NCBI RefSeq assembly: GCF_900100275.1
Contig: NZ_FNET01000003.1
Coordinates: forward strand, 372,001 to 436,000
From: Lentzea albidocapillata subsp. violacea
Lineage (GTDB): Bacteria; Actinomycetota; Actinomycetes; Mycobacteriales; Pseudonocardiaceae
Direction of reading: 5' to 3'
Length of the DNA: 64,000 nucleotides
Shown here: positions 16,019-24,335 of the stretch, in pieces
Position numbering within the stretch: the stretch's first letter is position 1
How the letters are laid out: each line of letters begins with the position of its first letter
Position numbers and translations under genes: made by a program
The notes under the pieces: model-generated
Database searches by the model: none
Told to the model about the DNA's origin: nothing
What the model saw: only the letters and a program-made list of their open reading frames with translations

Positions 16019-17145
16019 AGTCCATGGTGGAGCAGGAACGCCGGTGGAACCTGGTGTGGGCGCTCGCGCCGTACGGCCTGCTGGCCGTGGCGACGGGCGT
16101 CTACCTGGTGAGCCGGCCGGTCGCCCCGGTGCCGCTGGTCGTGGTCGCCGCGCTGGCGGTGTGGCACTGGTGGTTCGTGATGGCGCACCCCGAGTGGTGG
16201 GAGCGCAGGACCGGGCTGATGCTGCTGTACTTCGCCGGCCTGCTCGGCGCGACCTCCTTGCTGCTGCTGCACGACGGCGCGTTCGCGATCTTCGTGCCGG
16301 CTTGCTACGGCCTCGCGTTCCTGGCGCTGCCGGGCTGGGTCGCCTACGCGGGTGTGCTGGCGGTGAGTGGCTTGTGGCTGGTGCCGCAGGGCACCGACCT
16401 CGGTACGACCCTGCTGGTCAACCTCGGCGTCACCACCCCGATGGCCATCCTGATCGGCTGGATCATCCGGGTGATGGAACGCGAGGTGATCCGCCGGCGC
16501 GAGATGAACGAGCGGCTCACCGTGCTGTCCGCCGAGAACGCGCGGCTGCAGGTGCTGGAGGAACGGGCGCGGGTCGCGCGCGAGATGCACGACACCGTCG
16601 CCCAGGGCCTCACCGGCATCGTGACGCAGCTGGAGGTCGCCGAGGAGCTGACGTCCGCCGGCGATCCGGTGCGCGGCCGCATCACCACCGCCCGCCGGCT
16701 GGCCAGGGACAGCCTGGTCGAGGTGCGCCGGTCGATCGAGGCCCTGCGGCCGGGCCCGTTGCGCGACGCCCGGCTCGGCGAGGCGGTGGAACGGGCCGTG
16801 GTGGCGTGGCGGGAGGAACACGGCGTGCCGGTGCACTGCACGGTGACCGGCGACGCGCGTCCGTTGTCGGCGGAGACCGAGGTCGCGGTGCTCCGTGCGA
16901 CCCAGGAGGCACTGGCGAACGCGGGACGGCACGCCCGCGCCGGAAGAGTGGACGTCACACTGTCCTACATGGAGGACGTCGTGGTGCTGGACGTTCTCGA
17001 CGACGGCGTCGGGTTCGACCCGTCGGTGCGCGGCTTCGGCCTGACCGCGATGGAGGAACGGGTGGCGTTGCTGGGCGGCACCGTGACCGTGGAATCCGCG
17101 TACGGCAACGGAACCGCGGTCAACGTCACGCTGGACGCCCGATGA
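16015..17145 (+). CDS. Sensor histidine kinase, NarL-type (HisKA_3)
   Basis: The kinase of about 376 residues has five to six membrane helices, then EERARVAREMHDTVAQGLTG with the phosphoacceptor His, and an ATPase domain with the N box RATQEALANAGRHARA and G boxes VLDDGVGFD and GFGLTAMEERV. The GTG at 16015 overlaps the DUF418 stop; ATG 16024 nine bases on is the alternative start. It overlaps the following regulator by four bases. Together with the DUF418 gene it forms a three-gene operon. Confidence 0.9.
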   Translation: MKSMVEQERRWNLVWALAPYGLLAVATGVYLVSRPVAPVPLVVVAALAVWHWWFVMAHPEWWERRTGLMLLYFAGLLGATSLLLLHDGAFAIFVPACYGLAFLALPGWVAYAGVLAVSGLWLVPQGTDLGTTLLVNLGVTTPMAILIGWIIRVMEREVIRRREMNERLTVLSAENARLQVLEERARVAREMHDTVAQGLTGIVTQLEVAEELTSAGDPVRGRITTARRLARDSLVEVRRSIEALRPGPLRDARLGEAVERAVVAWREEHGVPVHCTVTGDARPLSAETEVAVLRATQEALANAGRHARAGRVDVTLSYMEDVVVLDVLDDGVGFDPSVRGFGLTAMEERVALLGGTVTVESAYGNGTAVNVTLDAR

Positions 17146-17762
17146 TCCGCGTGGTGGTCGTCGACGACCACCCGGTGGTGCGGGACGGCCTGCGCGGCAT
17201 GCTCGGCACGCAGGACGACTTCGAGGTCGTCGGCGAGGCCGCGAGCGGAACGGAGGCGCTGACCGTGATCGCGGCCGTGCGCCCGGACGTGGCGGTCACC
17301 GACCTGCGGCTGCCCGCGCCGAGCGGGGCCGAACTGGTGCGGCTGATCCGCTCACGCGTGCCCTCGACGCGGGTGCTGGTGCTGACGACGCACGACACCG
17401 ACGCCGACGTGCTGTCGACGATCGAGGCGGGCGCGACCGGGTACCTGCTCAAGGACGCACCCCGGGAGGAGCTGTTCCGCGCGGTGCGGGCGGCGGCACG
17501 CGACGAGACGGTGTTGTCGCCCTCGGTCGCCGCGAGGCTGGTGCAGCGGGTGCGCACGCCGGTGTCCGCCGCGCCGCTGAGCAACCGGGAGCGGGAGGTG
17601 CTGACCCTTGTCGCACAAGGGAAGACGAACCGCGAGGTGGGTGCGGCGCTGCACATCAGCGAGGCGACGGTGAAGACGCACCTGCAGCACGTCTACGCCA
17701 AGCTGGAGGTGCCGGACCGGGCTTCGGCCGTGTCCGCCGCGCACCAGCGAGGGTTGCTTTAG
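17142..17762 (+). CDS. NarL/LuxR-family response regulator
   Basis: The 206-residue regulator pairs a receiver domain (VVVDDHPVVRDG, phosphoacceptor Asp in DVAVTDLRLP, Lys in YLLKDAP) with a LuxR HTH (LSNREREVLTLVAQGKTNREVG, recognition helix around ISEATVKTHL). Start ATG overlaps the kinase stop. Its own stop overlaps the TetR gene's stop on the other strand by four bases, so no terminator separates the two. Confidence 0.92.
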   Translation: MIRVVVVDDHPVVRDGLRGMLGTQDDFEVVGEAASGTEALTVIAAVRPDVAVTDLRLPAPSGAELVRLIRSRVPSTRVLVLTTHDTDADVLSTIEAGATGYLLKDAPREELFRAVRAAARDETVLSPSVAARLVQRVRTPVSAAPLSNREREVLTLVAQGKTNREVGAALHISEATVKTHLQHVYAKLEVPDRASAVSAAHQRGLL

Positions 17763-18331
17763 GACGCCACCACGGCGGGTGTGAGCGAGGCGAGCGCCAT
17801 GCGGGAGAGCAGCGCGGCCATCTGGTCGCGGTCGAGGTGGGCGCTGTGCGGCGTCGAGTTGATGAGCCCGAACACGGCGTGCGCGGCAGCCCGCGCGGTC
17901 GGTTCGTCGAAGCCCGGCACCGTGCGCCGGATCGTCTCCACCCAGACCTCGACGTACCGGCGTTGTAAGGCACGCACGCGCCGGCGGTCCGGATCGGTGA
18001 GGTTCGCCAGGTTGCGCATCTGCACGGTGATGAGCGCGGGGTCGTCCAGCGCGAAGTCGACGTGCCAGCCGACCAGTTCCCGCAACGCCTCCTCGGCGTC
18101 CGAGGCGGCGTCCACCCTCGACTGGCCGCCGTCGAGCAGCCGTTCGGAGATCGACGTCAGCATCTCGCCGAGCATCGCGTCCTTGCTGCGGAAGTGCCGG
18201 TAGAGGGCCGGGCCGGAGATGCCCACGGCCGCACCGATGTCGTCGATGCCCACGCCGTGGAAGCCGTGGCGCGCGAAGAGTTCGGCCGCGGCGTTGAGGA
18301 TCTGGTCCCGACGTGAGGGTTTCTCGACCAC
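17759..18331 (-). CDS. TetR/AcrR-family transcriptional regulator
   Basis: The 190-residue protein has a typical N-terminal HTH (ILNAAAELFARHGFHG, then IDDIGAAVGISGPALYRHF) and a helical ligand domain with a DUF-type C-terminus containing WHVDFALDDPALITV. Proximity to the carboxylase and dehydrogenase genes suggests an acyl-CoA-responsive regulator such as those of branched amino acid or fatty acid breakdown. In support, AGGTTAGC just upstream of its own start recurs as its complement in the inverted-repeat promoter of accD. The start is a GTG at 18331. Confidence 0.88.
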   Translation of the reverse strand: MVEKPSRRDQILNAAAELFARHGFHGVGIDDIGAAVGISGPALYRHFRSKDAMLGEMLTSISERLLDGGQSRVDAASDAEEALRELVGWHVDFALDDPALITVQMRNLANLTDPDRRRVRALQRRYVEVWVETIRRTVPGFDEPTARAAAHAVFGLINSTPHSAHLDRDQMAALLSRMALASLTPAVVAS

Positions 18332-18495
18332 GGAAGGAGGTTAGCAGCCGTTCACTTTGTCGTCCGATGGGTGGAATTCACGCAGGTGCAAGCCCTGATT
18401 GTTGACTATTGACCAATACTTCACACAGGCCTTACTCGTGGGTAACCATTGACGTGCACTGCATCACACCCCTGCGGCCCCTTCGGGAGTCTTCG

Positions 18496-19281
18496 ATGCG
18501 TCCTGCTCACTTCCTCGCCTCGGTGGTCACCGCCGCCGCGGCCGTCATCGCGCTCGCCAACCCTGCCAGCGCGGCCCCGATCAACTACGTCGCGCTCGGC
18601 GACTCCTACGCCTCCGGGCTCGGGACCGGCAGTTACGACGGTGCCAGCGGTGGCTGCAAGCGCGGCCCGCTCGCGTATCCGGCCCTCTACGCGGCGGCGA
18701 CAGCGCCCGCGACATTCAAGTCCGTGGCCTGTTCCGGCGCACGAACAGGCGACGTCATCACCCAGGCCGGCAACCTCACGGCGGCGACGAACCTGGTCAC
18801 CGTGCAGGTCGGCGGCAACGACGCCGGGTTCACCGATGTCATCACCACGTGCACCTTCGGTTCGGACCAGGACTGCGTCAACCGGGTGAACCAGGCCAAG
18901 ACCTACGCCGCCAACACGCTTCCCGGCCTGCTCACCAACGTCTACAACACGATCAAGTCGAAGTCCCCGTCCGCACGCGTGGTCGTGCTCGGTTACCCGC
19001 GTCTCTACAAGGTGCCGGGCTCGTGCAATGTCGGCCTGAGCGACACCAAGCGCGCCGCGATCAACTCCGGTTCCGACGCGCTGCACAACACCATCTCCGC
19101 TCGCGCGGGAGCGGCCGGGTTCCGCTACGTCGACGTGCGCGGGGTGTTCACCGGGCACGAGATCTGCTCGTCGAGCTGGTGGCTCAACAGCCTGAGCTGG
19201 CCGGTCGAGGAGTCGTACCACCCGAACAGGGCAGGGCACCAGAGCGGCTATCTGCCCGCTCTGCGGTCGGCCGTCGGCTAG
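18496..19281 (+). CDS. Secreted SGNH-family lipase/esterase (second copy)
   Basis: The 261-residue protein has a signal peptide (residues 1-26, ending ASA), then VALGDSYASG with nucleophile Ser37, CSGARTGD, VGGNDAGF and SYHPNRAGH, the four SGNH blocks including the catalytic His. Six cysteines in the mature part suggest three disulfides. It resembles the Streptomyces lipase/phospholipase group and is only distantly related to the esterase at 3173-4042. ATG 18496 has GGGAG seven bases upstream and starts the signal peptide. The upstream 164 bases, shared with the divergent TetR gene, contain several TTGAC-like sequences but no clear promoter pair. Confidence 0.9.
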   Translation: MRPAHFLASVVTAAAAVIALANPASAAPINYVALGDSYASGLGTGSYDGASGGCKRGPLAYPALYAAATAPATFKSVACSGARTGDVITQAGNLTAATNLVTVQVGGNDAGFTDVITTCTFGSDQDCVNRVNQAKTYAANTLPGLLTNVYNTIKSKSPSARVVVLGYPRLYKVPGSCNVGLSDTKRAAINSGSDALHNTISARAGAAGFRYVDVRGVFTGHEICSSSWWLNSLSWPVEESYHPNRAGHQSGYLPALRSAVG

Positions 19282-19287
19282 CGTTTT

Positions 19288-19352
19288 CCGGAACGTGAGA
19301 GTGCCTGAAAGGCTGCTTGACCTGCGTTCGGGTCACTCTCGAGCCGTTCCGG
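19288..19352. terminator. Hairpin after the second lipase gene
   Basis: The arms are split: CCGGAAC (19288-19294) pairs with GTTCCGG (19346-19352) and GAGAGTG (19297-19303) with CACTCTC (19334-19340), leaving a 30-base loop. It follows the lipase stop by six bases. It is a probable terminator, though the large loop leaves room for another role. Confidence 0.45.
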
Positions 19353-19366
19353 TGGACCGCCAGGTG

Positions 19367-19405
19367 AGCGGGCGTTAACATGGCCTTGTTAACGCCCGCT
19401 AACCT
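19367..19405. promoter_or_regulatory. Operator-promoter of the acyl-CoA carboxylase operon
   Basis: Perfect 14-base inverted arms AGCGGGCGTTAACA (19367-19380) and TGTTAACGCCCGCT (19387-19400) flank a six-base spacer. They are directly followed by TAACCT (19400-19405), which can serve as a minus-10 with TTAACA as minus-35 at 19-base spacing. The site ends 14 bases before the accD start. Size and symmetry fit a TetR-family operator; the nearby TetR gene is the obvious candidate, by inference. Confidence 0.65.
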
Positions 19406-19419
19406 GAGGTCTGGGGAGC

Positions 19420-21009
19420 ATGGACGCACCTGTCCTGCGCAGCGCAGCCGAGCCGTCGGACCGCTACGCCAAGGAGCACACCGCGCTCGTCGACGAGCTG
19501 CGCGGCAAGCTCGCCACCGCCGCTCTCGGCGGTCCCGAGAAGGCACGTCAGCGGCACGTCGACCGAGGCAAGCTGCTGCCGCGCGAGCGCGTCGACACGC
19601 TGGTCGACCCTGGTTCGCCGTTCCTGGAGCTGTCGCCGCTGGCCGCCAACGGCATGTACGGCGACGACGCACCGGCCGCGGGCATCATCACGGGCGTCGG
19701 ACGCGTTTCCGGCCGTGAGTGCGTGATCGTCGCGAACGACGCCACGGTCAAGGGCGGGACCTACTACCCGATCACGGTGAAGAAGCACCTGCGCGCGCAG
19801 GAAGTGGCGCTGCAGAACAACCTTCCGTGCATCTACCTCGTCGACTCCGGTGGCGCGTTCCTGCCCAGGCAGGACGACGTGTTCCCCGACCGCGAGCACT
19901 TCGGCCGCATCTTCTACAACCAGGCCACGATGTCGGCGCGCGGGATTCCGCAGATCGCCGCCGTGCTGGGCTCCTGCACCGCCGGTGGCGCGTACGTGCC
20001 GGCGATGAGCGACGAAGCGATCATCGTCCGCAACCAGGGCACGATCTTCCTCGGCGGTCCGCCGCTGGTGAAGGCCGCGACCGGCGAAGTCGTGTCAGCT
20101 GAAGACCTCGGCGGCGGCGACCTGCACTCGCGCACGTCCGGCGTCACCGACCACCTGGCGGAGAACGACGCGCACGCGCTGCGGATGGTCCGCTCGATCA
20201 TCTCGACGCTGGGGCCGCGAATCCAGAAGCCCTGGGACGTCGCGCCCGTCGAGGCGCCGGCGGTCAAGGACGACCTCTACGGCGTCGTGCCGACGGACTC
20301 CCGGACGCCCTACGACGTGCGCGAGGTGATCGCGCGGGTCGTCGACGGCTCGAAGTTCCAGGAGTTCAAGAAGGAGTACGGGCAGACGCTCGTCACCGGC
20401 TTCGCGCGCATCCACGGCCACCCGGTCGGCATCATCGCCAACAACGGCATCCTGTTCGGCGAGTCCGCCGTGAAGGGCGCGCACTTCATCCAGCTGTGCG
20501 ACAAGCGGTCCATCCCGCTGGTGTTCCTGCAGAACATCACCGGGTTCATGGTCGGCCGCGAGTACGAGGCGGGCGGCATCGCCAAGCACGGCGCCAAGAT
20601 GGTGACGGCGGTGGCGTGTGCGCGCGTCCCGAAGTTCACCGTGATCATCGGTGGCAGCTTTGGTGCCGGCAACTACTCCATGTGCGGCCGGGCGTACTCG
20701 CCGCGCTTCCTGTGGATGTGGCCCAACGCCCGCATCTCCGTGATGGGCGGTGAGCAGGCGGCGTCCGTGCTCGCGACCGTCCGCCGCGACCAGCTCGGTG
20801 ACGAGTGGTCCGCGGACGACGAGGAGGCGTTCAAGGCGCCGATCCGCCAGCAGTACGAGGACCAGGGCAACCCGTACTACTCGACCGCGCGGCTCTGGGA
20901 CGACGGCGTGATCGACCCGCGTGACACCCGCACGGTGCTGGGACTTGCCTTGTCCAGTGCGGCGAACGCCCCCATCGACGATGTTTCCTACGGCGTCTTC
21001 CGGATGTGA
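19420..21009 (+). CDS. accD1: Acyl-CoA carboxylase beta subunit, methylcrotonyl-CoA type
   Basis: The 529-residue carboxyltransferase subunit has both crotonase-like halves. The segment [16 protein letters not shown] and the following [19 protein letters not shown] are diagnostic of methylcrotonyl-CoA carboxylase beta chains (AccD1) rather than the propionyl-CoA type. In leucine breakdown it moves the carboxyl group from biotin to 3-methylcrotonyl-CoA. GGGGAG precedes the ATG closely. It is first in an operon with accA and an acyl-CoA dehydrogenase, the order known from mycobacterial accD1-accA1-fadE19. Confidence 0.9.
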   Translation: MDAPVLRSAAEPSDRYAKEHTALVDELRGKLATAALGGPEKARQRHVDRGKLLPRERVDTLVDPGSPFLELSPLAANGMYGDDAPAAGIITGVGRVSGRECVIVANDATVKGGTYYPITVKKHLRAQEVALQNNLPCIYLVDSGGAFLPRQDDVFPDREHFGRIFYNQATMSARGIPQIAAVLGSCTAGGAYVPAMSDEAIIVRNQGTIFLGGPPLVKAATGEVVSAEDLGGGDLHSRTSGVTDHLAENDAHALRMVRSIISTLGPRIQKPWDVAPVEAPAVKDDLYGVVPTDSRTPYDVREVIARVVDGSKFQEFKKEYGQTLVTGFARIHGHPVGIIANNGILFGESAVKGAHFIQLCDKRSIPLVFLQNITGFMVGREYEAGGIAKHGAKMVTAVACARVPKFTVIIGGSFGAGNYSMCGRAYSPRFLWMWPNARISVMGGEQAASVLATVRRDQLGDEWSADDEEAFKAPIRQQYEDQGNPYYSTARLWDDGVIDPRDTRTVLGLALSSAANAPIDDVSYGVFRM

Positions 21010-21011
21010 TC

Positions 21012-22925
21012 ATGTTCGACAGCGTTCTGGTGGCGAACCGCGGAGAGATCGCGGTCAGGGTGATCCGCGCGTTGCGGTCGCTCGGGATTCGTTCCGTCGC
21101 CGTGTACTCCGACGCGGACGCCGAGGCGTTGCACGTCAGGCTGGCCGACGAGGCAGTGCGAATCGGTCCTGCGGCCGCCCGCGAGAGCTACCTGTCCATC
21201 GAGAAGATCGTCGCGGCCGCCGTTTCCACTGGCGCGCAGGCGATTCACCCCGGCTACGGCTTCCTCGCCGAGAACACGGCGTTCGCGGCGGCCTGCTCCG
21301 AGGCCGGAATCGTGTTCGTCGGGCCACCGGCGTCGGCGATCGACGCGATGGGCGACAAGATCCGCGCGAAGCTGACGGTGTCGGCGGCGGGCGTTCCCGT
21401 CGTGCCGGGCCGCACTCGTCCGGACATGTCCGACGACGAGATCGTCGAAGCGGCCCTGGAGATCGGCTTTCCGGTGCTGCTCAAGCCTTCCGCGGGTGGT
21501 GGCGGCAAGGGCATGCGGCTGGTGCACGAGGAATCGGCGCTGCGCGAGGCGATCGAGTCCGCACGGCGTGAGGCGCGCGGTTCGTTCGGTGACGACACGC
21601 TGCTGATCGAGCGGTTCATCACGAACCCGCGCCACATCGAGATCCAGGTCCTCGGTGACGCGCACGGCACCGTGATCCACCTCGGCGAACGCGAGTGCAG
21701 CCTCCAGCGCCGGCACCAGAAGATCATCGAGGAAGCCCCGTCGCCGTTCCTCACGCCCGAGGTCCGCGAGGCCATGGGTTCCGCCGCGGTCGACGCGGCG
21801 AAGGCCGTCGGCTATGTCGGCGCGGGCACCGTCGAGTTCATTGTGGACGGTGCGTCCGGCGACTACTTCTTCATGGAGATGAACACCCGGCTGCAGGTCG
21901 AGCACCCGGTAACCGAGATGGTCACGGGCGTCGACCTCGTCGAGTGGCAGCTCCGCGTGGCTTCCGGTGAAGAACTGGATCTCCAGGTCGAACTGAACGG
22001 CCACTCGGTCGAGGCCCGCGTCTACGCCGAGGACCCGGCCCGCGGCTTCCTGCCGACCGGCGGCCGCGTGCTGGCGTTGAGCGAGCCGACGGACGTCCGC
22101 GTGGATTCCGGTCTGTACGAGGGACTTGTCGTCGGTTCGGACTACGACCCGATGCTCGCCAAGGTCATCGCGCACGGCCGCACCCGCGAGGAAGCTCTCC
22201 GGCGCCTGGACCACGCGCTGGGCCGGATGGTGCTGCTCGGCGTCACGACGAACATCCCGTTCCTGCGCGCACTTCTGCGGGACGAGGACGTCCGTTCCGG
22301 CGCGCTGGACACCGGCCTGGTCGAACGGAAGCTGGACTCGCTGACCTCCGCCGAGATCCCGGACGACGTGTACGTGGCGGCCGGCCTGGAGCGTTCGCTG
22401 CAGCCACACGGCGACGACCCGTGGGACCAGCTGGGCGGCTGGCGCGTCGGTGAACACGCCTGGACGACCTGGCGGATCAACGACGTCGACGTCCGCGTGC
22501 GCGGCGAGGAAGTCGCTGTGGGCGCAGGAGAACCGGTCCGTGCTCGGGCCCGCCGCGAAGGCGCCGACCTGCTCGTCGGCTCGCGCCGCTACGCGATGGC
22601 CCGCGACGGAGACGTGTTGTGGCTGGGCCACGACGGTGCCTCCTGGGCGCTGGTCGAGGCCGAGTTCCTGGTGGGCGCCGCGGTTGGTGCCGCCGCCTCC
22701 GGTGGCCCGGTGAAGTCGCCGATGCCCGGCACCGTGCTGGTGGTCCGAGCCCGGCAGGGCGAGGAAGTGACCGCCGGTCAGGCGTTGTTCGTGGTCGAGG
22801 CCATGAAGATGGAGCACACCGTGACCGCACCGGTCGACGGCGTGCTCGCCGAAGTGAACGTGCAAGCAGGCCAGCAGGTCGCACTCGACCAGGTACTGGC
22901 CCTCGTCGTCTCTCACGAGGAGTGA
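21012..22925 (+). CDS. accA1: Acyl-CoA carboxylase alpha subunit (biotin carboxylase + BCCP)
   Basis: The 637-residue subunit starts MFDSVLVANRGEIAVRVIRA, the biotin-carboxylase N-domain. ATP-grasp motifs follow (AGGGGKGMRLVH, RRHQKIIEE, FMEMNTRLQVEHPVTE), and the C-terminal biotinyl domain has VVEAMKMEHTV, in which the Lys carries biotin. It carboxylates biotin with ATP and bicarbonate for the AccD subunit. GTG 21006, overlapping the accD stop, is an alternative start. The length between carboxylase and biotinyl domains fits an MCC alpha subunit. Confidence 0.93.
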   Translation: MFDSVLVANRGEIAVRVIRALRSLGIRSVAVYSDADAEALHVRLADEAVRIGPAAARESYLSIEKIVAAAVSTGAQAIHPGYGFLAENTAFAAACSEAGIVFVGPPASAIDAMGDKIRAKLTVSAAGVPVVPGRTRPDMSDDEIVEAALEIGFPVLLKPSAGGGGKGMRLVHEESALREAIESARREARGSFGDDTLLIERFITNPRHIEIQVLGDAHGTVIHLGERECSLQRRHQKIIEEAPSPFLTPEVREAMGSAAVDAAKAVGYVGAGTVEFIVDGASGDYFFMEMNTRLQVEHPVTEMVTGVDLVEWQLRVASGEELDLQVELNGHSVEARVYAEDPARGFLPTGGRVLALSEPTDVRVDSGLYEGLVVGSDYDPMLAKVIAHGRTREEALRRLDHALGRMVLLGVTTNIPFLRALLRDEDVRSGALDTGLVERKLDSLTSAEIPDDVYVAAGLERSLQPHGDDPWDQLGGWRVGEHAWTTWRINDVDVRVRGEEVAVGAGEPVRARARREGADLLVGSRRYAMARDGDVLWLGHDGASWALVEAEFLVGAAVGAAASGGPVKSPMPGTVLVVRARQGEEVTAGQALFVVEAMKMEHTVTAPVDGVLAEVNVQAGQQVALDQVLALVVSHEE

Positions 22926-22930
22926 CAGCA

Positions 22931-24082
22931 ATGTTGGACTTCAGGCTCCCGAGCGAGTACGAGGACCTGCGCAAGACCGTCGAGGAGTTCGCGCGCGACG
23001 AGGTGGCGCCGGTCATCGGCGACTACTACGAGCGCTGCGAGTTCCCCTACCCGATCGTCGCGAAGATGGGGCAGATGGGCCTGCTCGGCCTGCCGTTCCC
23101 CGAGGAGCACGGCGGCATGGGCGGCGACTACTTCGCCCTGTGCATCACGCTCGAAGAGCTCGCGCGCGTCGACTCGTCGGTCGCGATCACGGTGGAGGCG
23201 GCGACGTCGCTGGGCGCCATGCCCATCTACCGCTTCGGCACCGACGAGCAGAAGGCCGAGTGGCTGCCTTCCCTGACGTCCGGCCAGAAGCTGGGTGCCT
23301 TCGGCCTCACCGAACCGGGTTCCGGCTCCGACGCGGCCGCCCTGGCCACGACCGCACGCCTTGAAGGCGACGAGTGGGTCATCAACGGCACCAAGGCGTT
23401 CATCACGAACTCCGGCACGGACATCACCGGCCTGGTGACGGTCGCCGCGGTCACGGGCACCCGGCCCGACGGCCGCAAGGAGATCTCCTCGATCATCGTC
23501 CCGTCCGGCACCCCGGGCTTCACGGTGTCGAAGAAGTACTCCAAGGTCGGCTGGAGCGCCTCCGACACCCGCGAACTGTCCTTCCAGGACTGCCGCGTGC
23601 CCGCGGCGAACCTGCTCGGCACGCGAGGCCGCGGCTTCGCCCAGTTCCTGCGCACGCTCGACGAGGGCCGCGTCGCCATCGCCGCGCTGTCGGTCGGCCT
23701 CGCCCAGGGCTGCGTGGACGAGTCGGTCCGCTACGCCCACGAGCGCGAGACCTTCGGCGCGAAGATCGGCACCTACCAGGCGATCCAGTTCAAGATCGCC
23801 GAGATGGAGGCCCGCGTGCACACCGCGCGCCTGGCCTACTACGAGGCCGCGTCCCGGATGCTGCGCGGCGAGCCGTTCAAGAAGCAGGCGGCCATCGCGA
23901 AGCTCGTCTCGTCCGAGGCGGCGATGGACAACGCCCGCGATGCCACGCAGATCTTCGGCGGCTACGGCTTCATGAACGAGTACCCGGTCGGCCGGTTCTA
24001 CCGCGACGCCAAGATCCTGGAGATCGGCGAGGGCACCTCCGAGGTGCAGAAGATGCTGATCGCCCGCGAGCTGGGACTTTAG
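22931..24082 (+). CDS. Acyl-CoA dehydrogenase (branched/short-chain type)
   Basis: The 383-residue flavoprotein shows the acyl-CoA dehydrogenase signatures AFGLTEPGSGSD and the C-terminal FGGYGFMNEYPVGRFYRD block. Context suggests isovaleryl-CoA dehydrogenase. However, the catalytic base appears in ILEIGEGTSEV, at the short-chain/medium-chain position, where isovaleryl-CoA dehydrogenases usually have Ala or Gly and place the Glu elsewhere; a 2-methylacyl or short-chain substrate is therefore possible. GGAG lies nine bases before the ATG, five bases after the accA stop, so the gene is in the same operon. A copy of the dispersed palindrome follows the stop directly. Confidence 0.88.
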   Translation: MLDFRLPSEYEDLRKTVEEFARDEVAPVIGDYYERCEFPYPIVAKMGQMGLLGLPFPEEHGGMGGDYFALCITLEELARVDSSVAITVEAATSLGAMPIYRFGTDEQKAEWLPSLTSGQKLGAFGLTEPGSGSDAAALATTARLEGDEWVINGTKAFITNSGTDITGLVTVAAVTGTRPDGRKEISSIIVPSGTPGFTVSKKYSKVGWSASDTRELSFQDCRVPAANLLGTRGRGFAQFLRTLDEGRVAIAALSVGLAQGCVDESVRYAHERETFGAKIGTYQAIQFKIAEMEARVHTARLAYYEAASRMLRGEPFKKQAAIAKLVSSEAAMDNARDATQIFGGYGFMNEYPVGRFYRDAKILEIGEGTSEVQKMLIARELGL

Positions 24083-24240
24083 CGGCGTGGCCCGGAACGT
24101 TGCCGGGCGCATTCGCGGTCAGACGGGTGCATCGTGGTGCCGCCCCTACGTCCTCATACTGGACGTATGGGGGCGTGGGGGCGGTGCCGCGAGGCGCCCT
24201 GCTGACCGTGAATGCGCACGCCAACGGGCCGGGTCACGTC
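24083..24240. repeat. Dispersed palindromic element, copy 2
   Basis: This is about 80 percent identical by eye to the element at 2527-2693 and folds the same way, with loop tggac and innermost stem CATAC (24155-24159)/GTATG (24165-24169). The first copy has CGTAC/GTACG there, a paired substitution. It starts right at the stop of the acyl-CoA dehydrogenase gene and could end the carboxylase operon transcript. Confidence 0.7.
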
Positions 24241-24335
24241 GCTGGTCCGTTCCATCTAAATAACTTCAAAACGCCGATCCGAATCGAGCTGTCCGGCTAC
24301 CGTCGTTTGCCTTCCGCACGAGTGTGAGGGTGCAG

